DNA of 64,000 bases from Ceriagrion tenellum (lineage: Eukaryota > Arthropoda > Insecta > Odonata > Coenagrionidae), in NCBI GenBank assembly GCA_963169105.1, contig OY720636.1:132589233-132653232 (forward strand), in the 5' to 3' direction. The position numbers and the translations under genes were made by a program. The stretch's first letter is position 1. Every line of letters starts with the position of its first letter. The notes below the pieces were generated by a model that saw only the letters and a list, made by a program, of their open reading frames with translations, was not told the DNA's origin and searched no databases. Shown here piece by piece: positions 1-12,455 of the stretch.

Positions 1-240
1 TATTACTCTTCCGGGGCGGCGGCGGCGTCGGCAGAAGGGTTGAATATAACTCGCTCGCTTTAGCCCCCTCTTCGGAATGCATTAGCCCCGCCCGCGTCCG
101 AGGCCTCGGAGCAATTCATCCTCTCCGGCCTCCCGAATCCACCTCCGCGTCCCCGACCCGGCGCGTCGAGGGGGCGGGCGGGAGGTTGTGAGGGAGCGGT
201 AAATCGTCACCATTCGGAGCGCGGACGAAGAAATGAAAGG
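1..240. other. GC- and CpG-rich block at the left edge
   Basis: A dense CpG patch beginning with GGCGGCGGCGGCGTCGGCAG and continuing through CCCGACCCGGCGCGTCGAG contrasts with the AT-rich flank. It could be the edge of a CpG island or first exon lying outside the window; no reading frame is recognisable. Confidence 0.4.
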
Positions 241-3200
241 GCCGAGTAAGAATATTAAAGAGGAAATATGTTTGGTGACAGGGAGAGGGTAACGATGAAA
301 GGTGCCACGGGGATTGGAATCGCTGGAGCGAGTCTCCGCAATGTCACAGACTTGAATTAACCATCGCTTATATTTTCATCTCTCCGCGAAAAAAAGGGGT
401 TACGAGAGAAAAAAATATGCGAGGCTCACGAGTCCACGTTTATAGCGATGGCCCTATCTGCTTTTATTTTTTTAATGATATACATTAATGGAATGACCGT
501 AGAGCTGTATTTATCAGGAAAGTGCGGACGGAGGATTTGTAGATTTAATTGAAAGGCTGTTTCATCGCAATCCAAGTCCTTTGCCGCAAAGGAGCGTCGA
601 ATTTTAGTTAATGACCTCAGTAGTGTCGGGATACTTAATTGCTAATCCTTAGGTTTTGATTTCGAGTCCTGCCTTAGATGGAGAGGTTTCAACTTCCCAG
701 AGCATTTATGAGCCTATTTTTCAGTTTATCAGATTGTATATTTGTGTACCTCCACGTAAAAAGACCAGTAGGCTATTTTCAACGGTGCTATAGAAAAGTA
801 TTTAATTAACGTATTTCATATCTTTTGAAGGTTATTCAAATTTTATAAAAGTGAAATCGTAATCCATCCATATCAGACTCCATGTCATTGCTTTTACCCA
901 TTATTTTACCCATTTATTGAATGAAGATAAAAAAGACGAAACTGTTAATTTCCATTTACTAACCAGGGTACAATGAAATGATTACCTGAATTAATAGAAA
1001 GTGTCAGCGAAAAGGTTGCGATCTTGCGTGCTCTTCTTTGCGATAACTTTGGCGATTGATTAGTTGAAATTATTCTTTGGCCAAAATAGTGATGTTAGAG
1101 CTTCCAGCTACACTTTGAGTGATTATTGGAGCGGACATGACATCCCTTGTTATTGAAATGAACAGTGCGAGAGAGGGGAGGGCTAAATGCGTTATGGTAT
1201 GCAGGGATATATGAATCATATGCTTCAGTATTAACCGGAGACTTCAAATTCATTTAAGATCCTCCATTGCTAATCCGAAGCTCGTTTATGGCGATTCTTT
1301 GAATTCGTGTGTTAAAATGTATAATTTGAAAAGACGCGATGCTTGCGTGTGACAGGTTGGTTATTTCACAGTTATGCCTGCTGCAGATATGAAGAACCTG
1401 GAAAAGCCATGGAGTGTGAAAATGGGCGGGAAATGCCTGGAAACGCTGTGAATTATGATAATTTTTAGCCAAAATTTATAAAAATGAATTGTAGTATTTC
1501 GAATTTAAGAGATTCTATTTACATACGTAATTGCATTATTTCGAAATATATGGCTGTGGAGTACCGTATGGCAGAGTGTTCAAATTGCATTAAATATAAA
1601 TCGGTAACATGAAATTTTCATCTTTTTTCTAAATATTTACTAGCTAGATGTACGCATTGTTTCATGTAAATCCGTGCTTATACAAAATTTAGTAAATGGA
1701 AGGTTTTAAATGCATACAAGCTTGTCCAATATACATCTATTTTATGAGAAGCGCAAATATCTCTGAGGACAGGCAAGCAGTCGGTAATCCGTCGCCGACT
1801 TGGGCGGTGAGTCTACCGCCTTAGTCGTTAATGAGACGGAGGAATGAAATGCCAACGGAGAAGGTGCTAATTTCCCATAGAGCAATATTAGTAGTGGTCT
1901 ATGTATAAAAAAACCCTATTTCTTAATGGTACGTACATTCATGTGTTTTGTCTCTCTTCTTGCGCATTCTTTGAAATTCATGCTTAAACAAATGACGTAA
2001 ATTTTCACTTGGAAAAATGTAATTTAAGCCCTGGATAGGCTCTAAAGTTTCATAATCTTTGATGTGTAGCAATCCTGTGGCTATTGCGTCCAACTTATTT
2101 AACCTAAAAAGTTGAATCTTGCTTTGAAATTCACCTTGTTTATTTTTCATGGTAATTAATTCTTGAGTTAATCGTGTGGATTTCCAGGATGAGGACACGG
2201 TGATGAATGAATATTTAACATCTCTTATTGTATTAACTGTAATTTACGGTGATGTCATGTCCAACCAAAACATTTAACCAGGAATTTATCATCATTTAAT
2301 TGTAAAAAAATACGAAATTTTAAACGGTGAAAGTGGGTGGAAAGGTTGACGATTTCTGGAATTGATTATTTGACACTCATTCGCGTCCTCATTAGAGGAA
2401 GACGAGGCCTTGAATGCGGAGTCTCTCGTTTCGCGTCGGTCCCGTAAAAGTGGAAATGGAGTGGACTTAATATTCCCCCTTCATTTTCATTATTCTTTTA
2501 CGGCCTTGATGTGGTGTGCTCCCGCACCACGCGAAGCGCACCCTTGCGGTGGCCGGCGAAAACTGCACGTGGACGAGAGCGAGGGCGGAGGTGAAAGTGG
2601 GATGTGCAGAGGAGAAGAGACGCTTTTCCCTCCCCCACCCAGGGAACAGAGCTTCTGCGAAATGCTGGAATTGTGAAAATAAACGGGGTTACAAAGGGGC
2701 GGGGTCGGGTGGACCGAGCATGACCTCCTGTGGAGAAGTGAGTCCATGATTCCGTTTTACTTTACCGTTTCGCTTTAATTTCGAAGACGCGGTTTTCTGC
2801 ATAGCTCGGCGATTCCGAGAACATTGCAATATTTTTCTCTTTCCTAGAAACTGTGAAATTCCACCTACTCCTCTTGATAAGCTCTTTTTACCTTTCTTAG
2901 TATTTATTTTTGAGCGAGGATTTTTTCCACTTTCAAAGCAGGTCGCGTAATTTTCGCCATCGTCGTGGGGAGTTTTTTTTAAATGCATACATTTTTATGA
3001 AGCACGTTTCCTCGAATGAGTTCATTGATGATTTTTATGTAAATTACAGTATTACATAAATGCATACAAGCTTTTAAAGTGTCGTATGAATTTATGTATT
3101 TTAAAAAGTAGAAAATTAAGACAAAGTCCCTCTTCTTTAACCAGTTACAACAGAAATCGTAAGAGGAAACCGAGACACTAGTCTTTAAACGATATGTACT

Positions 3201-4425
3201 CGTATAGGTAATCCTCCTCCAACTATAGTCATCAGTCGGGTATTCGTTATGGTTTTTTGAAAATGATTGAACGTTTCCGTATGTTAGCGCACAAAAGTGT
3301 AGCAAGCGCCAACCAGTTGGTTCGTGTGTTCGAGCATTTTTATAGGATAAACTTAATGATTCAGAAAAATTAAAGGAATTTTATATCTCGTGGTCACCTC
3401 CCGAAACACACACTGGAAGCTTTCTGTACTCAAAGTTTTCACACCTTTTATGTTTTCGACGACTTTAGAATTCCTTGTATTAGAGTTTTACCTAGCTGGG
3501 AAAAAAATAAATATATAGACATATACATTTAAAAATTGCTTTGGAAGTCTAAATTGCCATTATATTACTTTTCGATTACTTTATTTCTGCCTTCTTTGAG
3601 AGATGTTTCTTTCGTGTTGTTACTTTAATTTATTTATCTTCACCAATTGCATACTCGCTTCTAAATATGAATCGGTGGCCTCTTCTCTGTCTCTTCTTTG
3701 TTGGTAGACCACGAATCTATCTAAGATGCTGATATAGGTAGTGTAGTGTCACTTTCATCTTGAGTGCGTATATCGTTTTCATCGAAAGTATGGTCCCAGA
3801 AAATATATCTCATCGGATGGTATCCCTGTGCCTCTCATATAAATCACTCAGTTTCGTTTTGATGTTGTTGAGATGAAAGAGATATTATATTGTTCTTCCG
3901 AGAGCAAGAAAATGGTCTGATTTTATTTTCTTGACCCTTTCACCTTTTCTTTGTCAGGGAAATTTTCCACTCTTCTTTTCCCGGAATATCAATTTTGAGC
4001 CCAATCCCAAGAACGGCCGAGCCTTCAGAGAAACGCTCACGCGTGCTCCCTCGACATCAAGCACACTCCGTGCGTCATGCTTTTCTTCTTTTATTTGATT
4101 TATCCTCTTGTTTTCTGTTTGCTCTTCTTCACTGATCGCATGGCAATTTTTCCCTCTGTCATCACAACTTCGAAATGCACGTGCATTGAATATTTGGCGC
4201 ATAGCTCAGTGTTGTTAGAAACTTTTTCGTGACTGTGAAGCCTGGATGGTAAGGTTAATGGAAGTAAAATATTTGCACGCTATGGATAATGAGTTATATT
4301 GAATAATGATTGAGATCAAATGAATGGAGAGGAACACCTCAAATAAATCCAATGAAATGTTGGGAGGAAGAGACTTACATATTTAAATATAACTTTTAAG
4401 TAGACGAGACAAACTTATGACACAT
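241..4425. other. Anonymous AT-rich DNA
   Basis: No gene recognised. It holds a 6-bp-stem hairpin (GGCGGT/ACCGCC, 1,803-1,820) and a GC-rich patch at 2,405-2,740. The minus-strand open frame at 1,923-2,198 (91 codons, charged, no known motif) is within the range expected by chance. Confidence 0.5.
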
Positions 4426-4935
4426 TCACGGGCGCAACCATTGAGGTAAATGAAGATGGCATTACGTCATCAAACTGGAGCCTGAAAATTAAACTAACAT
4501 TCCTATTGGTCAACTAAGCTTCTTACTTTCCTTTGGATAGCACGACGGAATGGACGAATTAGCGGATATATGACAAGAATGTCCACTATCTCTTTGAAAT
4601 TCAAGGCAAGCTAGTCACAAAATATTTGAAGACTATTCAATGTTTTGGATTCCACTCAATTGCGCAGTAGTTTTCCCCGGGAATGTTGATTATTATTAAT
4701 TCAAATAACTAAAAAATATATTTAGGGAGAATGCATGTTAAAGAAGTACGTGAACCTATGCTGATTTCTAGTAAGTAATTGATTGAAAACTTCTAAAAAT
4801 TGCAAAATTAGTGCACCAGTCCATAAGCGATAAAGGGTAATCGGAGCTAACAAAGATGGCGAACAACAACCCTATTTACAGTTTCTAGTATTTGCCACTG
4901 TTTCTAGCGCCCTCTTCATCCACCTCAATGGGTGA
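4426..4935. mobile_element. Candidate MITE with imperfect terminal inverted repeats
   Basis: CATTGAGGTAAATGAAGATGGC (4,439-4,460) is matched in inverted orientation by 4,909-4,930 with few mismatches. Outside it, TTCAC (4,426-4,430, left) pairs with GTGAA (4,932-4,936, right) after an 8-base gap in one arm. The roughly 500-bp interior is AT-rich and non-coding. No clear target-site duplication was recognised, so the superfamily is unknown. Confidence 0.5.
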
Positions 4936-7900
4936 AATAACCAACTGGAAAAAGTAGGGATGGTTTGGCAAAAGTTACCGACACTGAGCAATGGACGATT
5001 ATGGGAAATGGGCATCATAAATTTTGAACTGTGGGAGTAGGGTTACGCAGTGTGGTGGCCCAGAAAACCTTTCTAAATGCTGGCAACACTTGCACTTCGA
5101 GAAGTGAGATGACTCACCACTACCTGCCATCTCATTTGGACTCTTCTCAAGTGAAATCATAGCGATGAGTGATTTTAAACTCTTGCCTCGCGTGTACGGT
5201 CTTCGTGTCATTTCCGCAAAGTGTATTGGTTCCCCCGCTTCATTATCCTCTTTTATTGCCTCCCTCTCTTCCCCTCGGTTTTTTTCCATCCCCTTTCCAC
5301 TTATATTTCCCCTCCTTTCTGCGCAGGCAAGGACTTATTGGAAGCTACATTGAACGCATTGATAAATGGGAAAAATAATCGAGGATGACCAAATATGATA
5401 TTCATGAAGCAAATTGTGAGAGATGCAAAATTTATGAGCTTTGAAGGTACTTATGTAATAGCTGGAGGGATAATGAAGTTAAGTGCTGTAGAAAACCAAT
5501 CTTCCGATTGATTTGAGGCTGTGATGCTATCGAGAGCTCCAATGTTTGGCGCTCCTAACGTGTGGACACTTATTTCAAGAATTTTTTCCTGTCATGGCTG
5601 CGTCTTTGGCGTCACATTACAAGTCCGTCCAAGATTATAGCGCGGTAAAAATATGCTGATTTTGCTGAGAAATGAATGAAAAGTGAACAATTTAAAATGA
5701 TTTTGTGATTGCAATTAAGTCCACCATCATGAATTAATCGCTCGTATGATTACTTTCGCCATAGGTCATTGGACATTGGTTTACCAGCTGGCTGCTATTC
5801 TAAAAGCCGTTTCACAAGGTTCTTATGTTAGAACGGAATTCAGCTCTGAAATCAGCGCCAGAAACTCGGAAACAAATGCGGAATATAAATAAAATTGGAA
5901 ACTGTGTTTACATGAGGCTGATGTTTGTACGCTGTGGCACTCTCCGGGCATTCACCGGACCAATCAATAAAAATAAATTGAGCCGTTTAGTTTTGGCGTA
6001 GTTACTGGACTATTTACGAAGCATTCCAAACAATCTTCAGAAAAAGATTTCTAGGGGTCTCTAGAAATCATTTTTAAATTATATTTCATGTTGCTTGCCT
6101 GAAGATTATTTAGGTAGACTTCTGCTCCAACGTCGGAATCCTCTTACAATGTTCGACTCACCTGTTTGCCCGTGATTGATCGTTGATTGTAAAAATCGAA
6201 TGGTAAATAAGTACCCTACTTATTTCTCTGTGAAGTACTGATAGTCAAATTTGATTCCGTAATCAAATGCGATCATGTCCTTCATACGGCACGATTTTAA
6301 GTATGATCAGTTCAATTTGATTTTAGATTTGCAATGGAATTAGAATTTTGTAAAATGGCCTAAACTGTCTTAACAGAGATACTGTCTTGGACCGATACTA
6401 GTAGGGATTTTAAAATTGCACAGATCCTTTTTTACTCGTCTTTTTTATCCTATTCGTTCGGCGGAAAGAAATTAGCCGCGCAATGACTTCCATGATGACG
6501 TAATGAGGTGAGCGAAAAAAAAGGAAATATGTGCACGCATCGTGGGTGACGCAAGAAGTAAGATAATGTCCGGTCAGCCAGCCATCCCTTCGCCCGATAG
6601 CTTCCCTCCTTTTTGAAGTAGGTCCTCCTTTTTTTGCGCTGCGACGGCCTTCCTTGCATTCCGGGAGAATGGCCAGAGCATTCTTGGAAGCCGGCGCCCG
6701 GAGAGTTTTTTTCTCAATCTCCTCCTCAAATCCCATCTTTTAAAGGGAACTGTGTATTCTCGTCGCTTTTGACCTCAAAGCCCAGCGCGCGTCTGCCACG
6801 GCGGTAGTTTTTCAACCCAGCCTCATATTTGTCCGTTAACAATGTCGAGCAAGAAATCGATTTTTCGGGAGCATTAAGAAAAATTCCAAATAAATTTCGG
6901 ATGGAAGGCCACAAAAGGAGTTGGCGGAGGAAAAAAAACAAGTGTAGCGTCCTTGGGAATGGATGCTGCTCTTGCGCCATCAGAGAAGTGGTCCAGCTGC
7001 GGTGGACCAAGGCGATTCGAGCGAACTCAGGGCTCATTTTTCCGAACCATAAATGCTGGTCAGCGGCATTAGTTCCCTTTTTTGCGCGAAATAAGTGGCC
7101 CTGGATAAATATAAATATCGGAGCAAATATATCTGGAAACGACGACTTGGCAGGGTCTGAATGTTGTGTGGGGTAGGAGGAGAGGAGATTCTATCTCGCC
7201 ATGAAAAGAGACCGCACTGTAGCGAACCGGGGCGATAAACCCTGTAATGCACCCATTCCCGAGAAATGATTATTATTAGACGATGCTATTTTAGTGGATG
7301 AACGTTGAGTCGTATACCTAGGTCGGCATTGCTACATAACCAGCCCTGCTCCAGGCGCGAGAAGGAAAAACAAATAAACTTTGGTATTGAAGTTGGAGCA
7401 TATCGGCAAGTTTCCTGCTGGAGATTTTCACTCCGAAATTTACCAATATCCTGGCTGGTTGAACGCAATTTCAATGCATACCAATCCTAAATACACACGT
7501 TAATTAACGGGTAACTTATCTAGAAAGGCTATTGCTCTTTCTCAATGGATGTTCAGTTCCCGTGATAATTGCCTCATTTGTAGGGTGGTTTTGTTTTTAG
7601 ATTAATTGAACAAATGACGGACATTCTGGCAAAATCTATAGCTATTCAAGAAGAAATAGTAAAATTAATTAAAGCATGATCCAAATTTTCAGTATAAGCT
7701 AAGGAAACTATACACCCATGCATGCATTTTGGTTATCCAAATCAGTAGAGAGTTTGGAAACTCGTACGTACCACGTGTGTTGCATCCGAGGCTATAAGGA
7801 CTATCGAATGAGTTCTCAAGCCCCTGGTCACTTGGATGACCAGTGAGTACCGTAGGAGTCCAATTTCTATTTCTTGTATGGACATTTCGGATCATTTTTA

Positions 7901-8221
7901 AATTTATAAAGAACTAGTTAATCACCTTTTTTCCGGAGGACTTGTCTTAAGGGAATTTTACAATTCTATTTTTCTACTTAATGTAAATCTATTTGCACCT
8001 ACTTATCTAATAACGGCTACTATTGAATTTGATTGCTACAACTAATTGCATTTTACTTTCCGCATAATTATCGTATTTCGACCGAAAATAAACATCAATT
8101 TGCAAAAATCAGGCGATCGCCATGGCGCGTACGACGTTATTCCTTAAAAATCTTTGCAATCACTCCCAATGGGATTTCTTCATCTGTATTTAGGATCATA
8201 AAAATGTAGGAAACTGAGTAT
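4936..8221. other. Anonymous AT-rich DNA
   Basis: No gene or repeat recognised. Slightly GC-richer stretches near 5,200-5,330 and 6,470-7,230 give short overlapping frames on both strands without protein-like features. Confidence 0.5.
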
Positions 8222-8425
8222 TTTAACGTCGCAGTGAACATCCTCGTGTTCCCACGCAACACATTTTACGTTACTCCTTCAGTGCCGTTGTTGTCCGAGG
8301 CGAAGAATGGAGAGGAAGGCGAAGATCTTTCCTAAGCTGTGACAGAAGCCAGGATGTTTTCGGCCGAGGTATAGAGTCCTCTTAGTGATATAACGAGTTA
8401 TACTAACCATTGGCTGTTCTATCTC
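8222..8425 (+). repeat. Dispersed repeat copy 1 (partner at 53,761-53,945)
   Basis: Shares an extended, diverged similarity with the second copy: CCTCGTG, then CACATTTT, CCTTCAG, a GGAGAGGAAGGCGAAGATCT-like block, and an exact TTTCGGCCGAGGTATA (8,358-8,373). Order and spacing are kept over about 180 bp, so this is a repeat family and not a chance match. The class is unknown; no tRNA-like promoter boxes or coding frame were seen. Confidence 0.6.
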
Positions 8426-8644
8426 GTCCGGATCCTTTATCCTTGTCATTTATTGACATGAATTCCATTATTTCAATTGCAATTTAATGCGTTAATGAAA
8501 ACTTAATAATGGAAGCTGTAAACTTAACTACGAAAGTATCACTGAGGAAATAATATTCATCACCTTTATTTTGAATAATTTGTCAATTTTCTATGGTCCT
8601 CTATGCTTTCAATTGAAACATCACGTTGTCCCAGCAACGACGTT

Positions 8645-8715
8645 TTCACGGAATTGAACTTACGGTCTCGCCGCCTGTTGGAAAGGCGCTGCCTACAGTT
8701 GAGTTTTCTTTTATC
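8645..8715 (-). repeat. tRNA-like SINE remnant
   Basis: On the minus strand a box-B-like TAAGTTCAATTCC (8,662-8,650) lies about 40-45 bases after CTCAACTGTAGGCAGCGCC, which occupies the box A / D-arm position of a tRNA-like promoter. Arms do not form a full cloverleaf, so this is a pol III-type relic and not a tRNA gene. Confidence 0.4.
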
Positions 8716-10199
8716 ACATCGTTTCTCCTACCTGGGGATATGAAAGTTTCGAATTTGTGTTGCAGGGTTCATGCATATTTGAACGACCACGCGACCGTTT
8801 ATAAAGTCACCTGATCCAGTTGAAATTGCGGTTTGTGAGCTCTGAATTTAATACAGATCGATGAGATCGCTCTTACATTGTATCGGTGGGTGAACTCCTT
8901 TAATAAATGGTAAATCATGCAATTATGATACTGTTATGTTGAGGTTTTAATAATTAACTTTCATGTAATTAGTAGATTTAAAACAACTTGGTTTTTGCGT
9001 CAGTGAAAATTTTTCTTTATGCCCAATGTCATTTTGAAATCTTGGGATGTGAAACTGATTCTCCTAATCAGTGGCTGAGCAAAATTCTTTGTCAGTATAA
9101 AACAACCAATAATATTGTAATATAAGCAAAATTTGAAATGCAATGGTCTGAAGATTCATAATTGTGGCTCGCTTTTAGTAGGCTGTACATTGTAAGTGAC
9201 AGAAATTTAATTCCTAACACTTTTGCATTTAGAAAGAGCTTGAATTGCCCGAGGTTAAATCAGATGTACCAATATTCTGGATATACACAAATAAACATGG
9301 ATGATGGTGTGAGAGCATCAGATGTTACTAGATATGTAGCCGTAAACAGAAAATAGGCGAAATATTGTACCGAGTCCAGTTATTTTTATATGTATTCTTT
9401 AATCTACGAAATACCGTGCAATCCAGCCGTAATGTGTTTGGCTTGTGGTGGTTACTCAGTAGGCGAAGGAATAACCACTAAGCAGAACAATTTAGAGCTA
9501 AACCGTGTGATAAGAGAGTACCTGGTTGACCAGCATGTTAACATGGTGACCAAAATGCCACATCTAATTAGTATTTCCACCACTACTACTTAATGCATTC
9601 TACGAGGTAGTAATTCATGCAGGAATCACAATCATGTCAGGAGTTTTTGTCTGCGAGCTTGTAATAATAATAGAATCTTCCCAGCGACATTGTCTAGTCT
9701 TCCAAGACGCTCAATCTGAAATTCAAGTATTATTGCAAACTTACGGACGCAATATTGTAAAAACTCATTAATACTCCCGCATGAAATTGAAAATAGAAAA
9801 TATAGAAGATCTATGCCACTAAATGTCAACAGTAGCTATGATTTATGCCTCCAATGACGTTAAACTGGTCAATAATCGAGTGAGGAAAAATGGTACATTT
9901 CTCCACCATGCTCTCCTTCCACACAAATTTATGTAAACCTATATTAACTGCCTCTTATCCAGGGTTAGCTACCCGTGATATTTATGTGATAGCATCGCCA
10001 TGGATCGAAATCGGAAAATGAAAAAGTGTGGAAAATCAAGAAATATATCTTTTCCTCGTGATTAGTAGTGAGTGTATTCCACATAACTTCGTGGTCGAAA
10101 CTTGCTCGTATATTTGGGCTACACTGTAAGAAGGAATACTTTATAAAGTATTATACATACATGTGTCGGCTAAAGATTTGACCACCACGTTTTACGTGC
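8716..10199. other. Anonymous AT-rich DNA
   Basis: Nothing recognised; short frames at 9,162-9,356 and 9,390-9,593 have no motif. Confidence 0.5.
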
Positions 10200-10325
10200 T
10201 TTTCTCATAGTCACCGTGTAGAGATGGGGATTTCGGTGAAAAAATGTCTACCTCCGCTCAGAATCGAACCCGGGCTCACCGGAGGGGATGCAATATCTGT
10301 GACCTCTCCTATCCAATTCCTCCTA
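10200..10325 (-). repeat. tRNA-derived SINE remnant
   Basis: On the minus strand a clear box B, CCGGGTTCGATTCTGAGC (around 10,273-10,256), follows a D-arm/anticodon-like region (GGATAGGAGAGGTCACAG, about 10,313-10,296). The T-arm is followed by GGAGGTAGACATTTTTTCACC, the kind of junction seen in arthropod tRNA-SINEs. No intact acceptor stem or complete cloverleaf. Confidence 0.55.
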
Positions 10326-10358
10326 TCCGCAATAGGTCAACATTCTTGTTCACTTCTC

Positions 10359-10720
10359 ATCCCCCCCCCCCACGTCTCTCTTGACCTCTCCCCCTCTCTC
10401 CTCCATCCTCTCCCGTCTCTCCTCCCCCTCCCACCTTCGGCCACTTTGCTGCCGCAGCCGGAGTCTATTTTCCGTCCCTCGTTGAGGCGCTGCCAGGAGC
10501 CTAGCTATTTGAGTAGTCCCCGTGACTCCCGTCGCCTTCCCCGCACTTTTAATCTCCCGCCGTCTCCCTGCGGTATGTCCGCTTTCCTTCAACCGCTCTA
10601 CTCGTTTTTTATCGTCGCTCTTCTTCAGGCGCCTCTCTCCCATCCCCCCCTCCCTTCGTCTGCTCACCACCCCCTTCTGTCCCGCCCCCACTCGCGTTAC
10701 GTCTCGTCCATCGTGACATT
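10359..10720. other. Pyrimidine-rich GC block
   Basis: The plus strand is strongly C/T-rich, starting with a run of 13 C (about 10,361), with many CpGs. Frames open on both strands here are Ser/Pro/Leu- or Arg/Gly/Glu-rich by-products of the composition. Confidence 0.5.
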
Positions 10721-12032
10721 CACTGTTAAAATCCGTGACGTCGTCACAGGAACTAGTTGTCTATTATTCCGTATGTTGTCTATCTGAGTGCCTCCGCTGC
10801 TATCGTGCATATATGGGCGTTGATAGAGGAAAACGAGCTATTTCATGACAAGTTTCTGTCTATTAAAATAGCAGAGAGCAGACTTGTATAAAGTTTTCTT
10901 TTATATATCTTATATCCATTGTGGTTAACTTCGTTCCTATGCAGCGAATTTGATTGTAATAACATTGTATTTATAGCTGTGACAACGCAACAAACCTTAT
11001 TTCCATATATGCGCACAGTGAAAATATAAAAAATATCACGTAAAATCATTCCCTTATCCTAAAAAAAATAATTATAAAAATACAAAAGATGTGCTACACC
11101 TGGATGTGTGCCCTTGATCTCAATTTTCCGAGTTAGACAACTTGGTTGTTAGGAGTATGTACCGTTAATGTAGTTAACACTCGAGATTACAATGGATTGA
11201 TAGTCTGACACTGTTAGTATTCCTCTGAGCACAGAAGGTATGCCTCTGGTGAGTATATTGTCGTTGTGTCTTTATTTCTAAAGTTGCAGTTTTGAAGCGT
11301 GCCTAGTCTAGTATTCTTTTAACTGTCGCACTTTTAATTAACGATACTGAACTACGATGTTAATTTAAGCGTTTAGATTCACCACCTCTTCCTTGGGGAA
11401 CCACTTCATTGAGCAAATGCTTCTAGAAGAAATTGTGCAAGGCATTAAGCTAACGAATCAAATCAGTTAGAATAAAACAATTCTTATTTCACAAATCATA
11501 ATTACAGAGGGATATTTTAAATGAAGAAGATAGCTTTAAAAACATATTTTCATCTTTAAATTGTTATGCGGTGTGTGCTTGTGTGAGAGTGTCACGTTTT
11601 TTAATAAATCAAAATAAATGATAGTATGATGTGCAGCTAATGCACAGTCATATGAAAATACTTTTGAGTTCACTGCTACTGCTACTGGAAAACTAAAATG
11701 TACTTATTATTGAGGTTTCTGTACTTATCCTGTACCAATTTAAATGATGAGCTTTCGCCGCTATGTCCTCAGTTGATCTATCCAAACGGATTTAGCGAAA
11801 TACTCCTCTTCTCAGCCTTTGAGCCGTGGTATTACTGGATCTTTGGATGGCGGATAGCGGTATGGAAATTGGATTTTCTTTTGAAGGAGGGAGGAAGGAA
11901 TTCGGCTCCCAATTTGACCCCAGGGCTTCTCCATTTTTCCTTATCTACCTCTCCTTACGCTTATTTTTTTTCTTGAAGAACCGAGATCTACGCTAAGGAG
12001 CTTGATCATTTATCTCAAACTACCCTTGTTAC
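10721..12032. other. Anonymous AT-rich DNA
   Basis: No feature recognised up to the (A)n(TA)n tract. Confidence 0.5.
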
Positions 12033-12034
12033 AA

Positions 12035-12100
<66 letters not shown>
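12033..12100. repeat. Compound (A)n(TA)n microsatellite
   Basis: A run of 11 A is followed directly by about 29 TA units, preceded by TTGTTAC. The architecture is the same as at 34,079-34,177. Confidence 0.95.
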
Positions 12101-12104
<4 letters not shown>

Positions 12105-12239
12105 GGTTTGCCACAGGAAGGCAATCGATAAACACAGAGAAACACAAAAAAATGAACACTTAGAGAGTTTCTTGATATTTTGGTGCCACTAGCACTCCTC
12201 TACGTTCTTGCGTTCTACGGTCCGCTACATTCTACGTAC

Positions 12240-12259
12240 TATATATATATATATATATA
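12240..12259. repeat. (TA)n microsatellite
   Basis: Ten TA units, adjacent to the SINE-like remnant at 12,262-12,455. Confidence 0.9.
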
Positions 12260-12261
12260 AA

Positions 12262-12455
12262 ATCGTTCGTTCATTCACTCAGACGGCTCAGCGGCAAATG
12301 CATATAAATGATACAGAATATAAAATAAATACAGAAAGGTAGAAAGAAAGTGGATAGGAACACACACAGAAAAAAATCGACTGGACCGGGAATAGAACCA
12401 CAGACCTTTAGACCGTGCTTCGGTCGAAAGTGCCCTGTTCCACTCTTATCAGTTC
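12262..12455 (-). repeat. tRNA-derived SINE remnant with (TA)n tail
   Basis: Minus-strand box A-like AAGAGTGGAACAGGGCAC (about 12,447-12,430) and box B GTGGTTCTATTCCCGG (about 12,402-12,387) are spaced as in a tRNA head. They are followed by CCAGTCGATTTTTTTCTGTG, resembling the body junction of the remnant at 10,200. The element runs into a (TA)n tract at 12,240-12,259, which would be its 3' tail. Confidence 0.5.

Noticed and set aside
1923..2198. 91-codon minus-strand frame with a charged, possibly helical segment
   Set aside because: No known domain, no neighbouring exon signals; length within chance expectation.
3055..3075. Repeat of AAATGCATACAAGCTT shared with about 1,709
   Set aside because: Similarity does not extend beyond about 17 bases.
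10224..10787. 187-codon plus-strand frame
   Set aside because: Ser/Pro/Leu-rich translation of a pyrimidine tract that also overlaps a SINE remnant.
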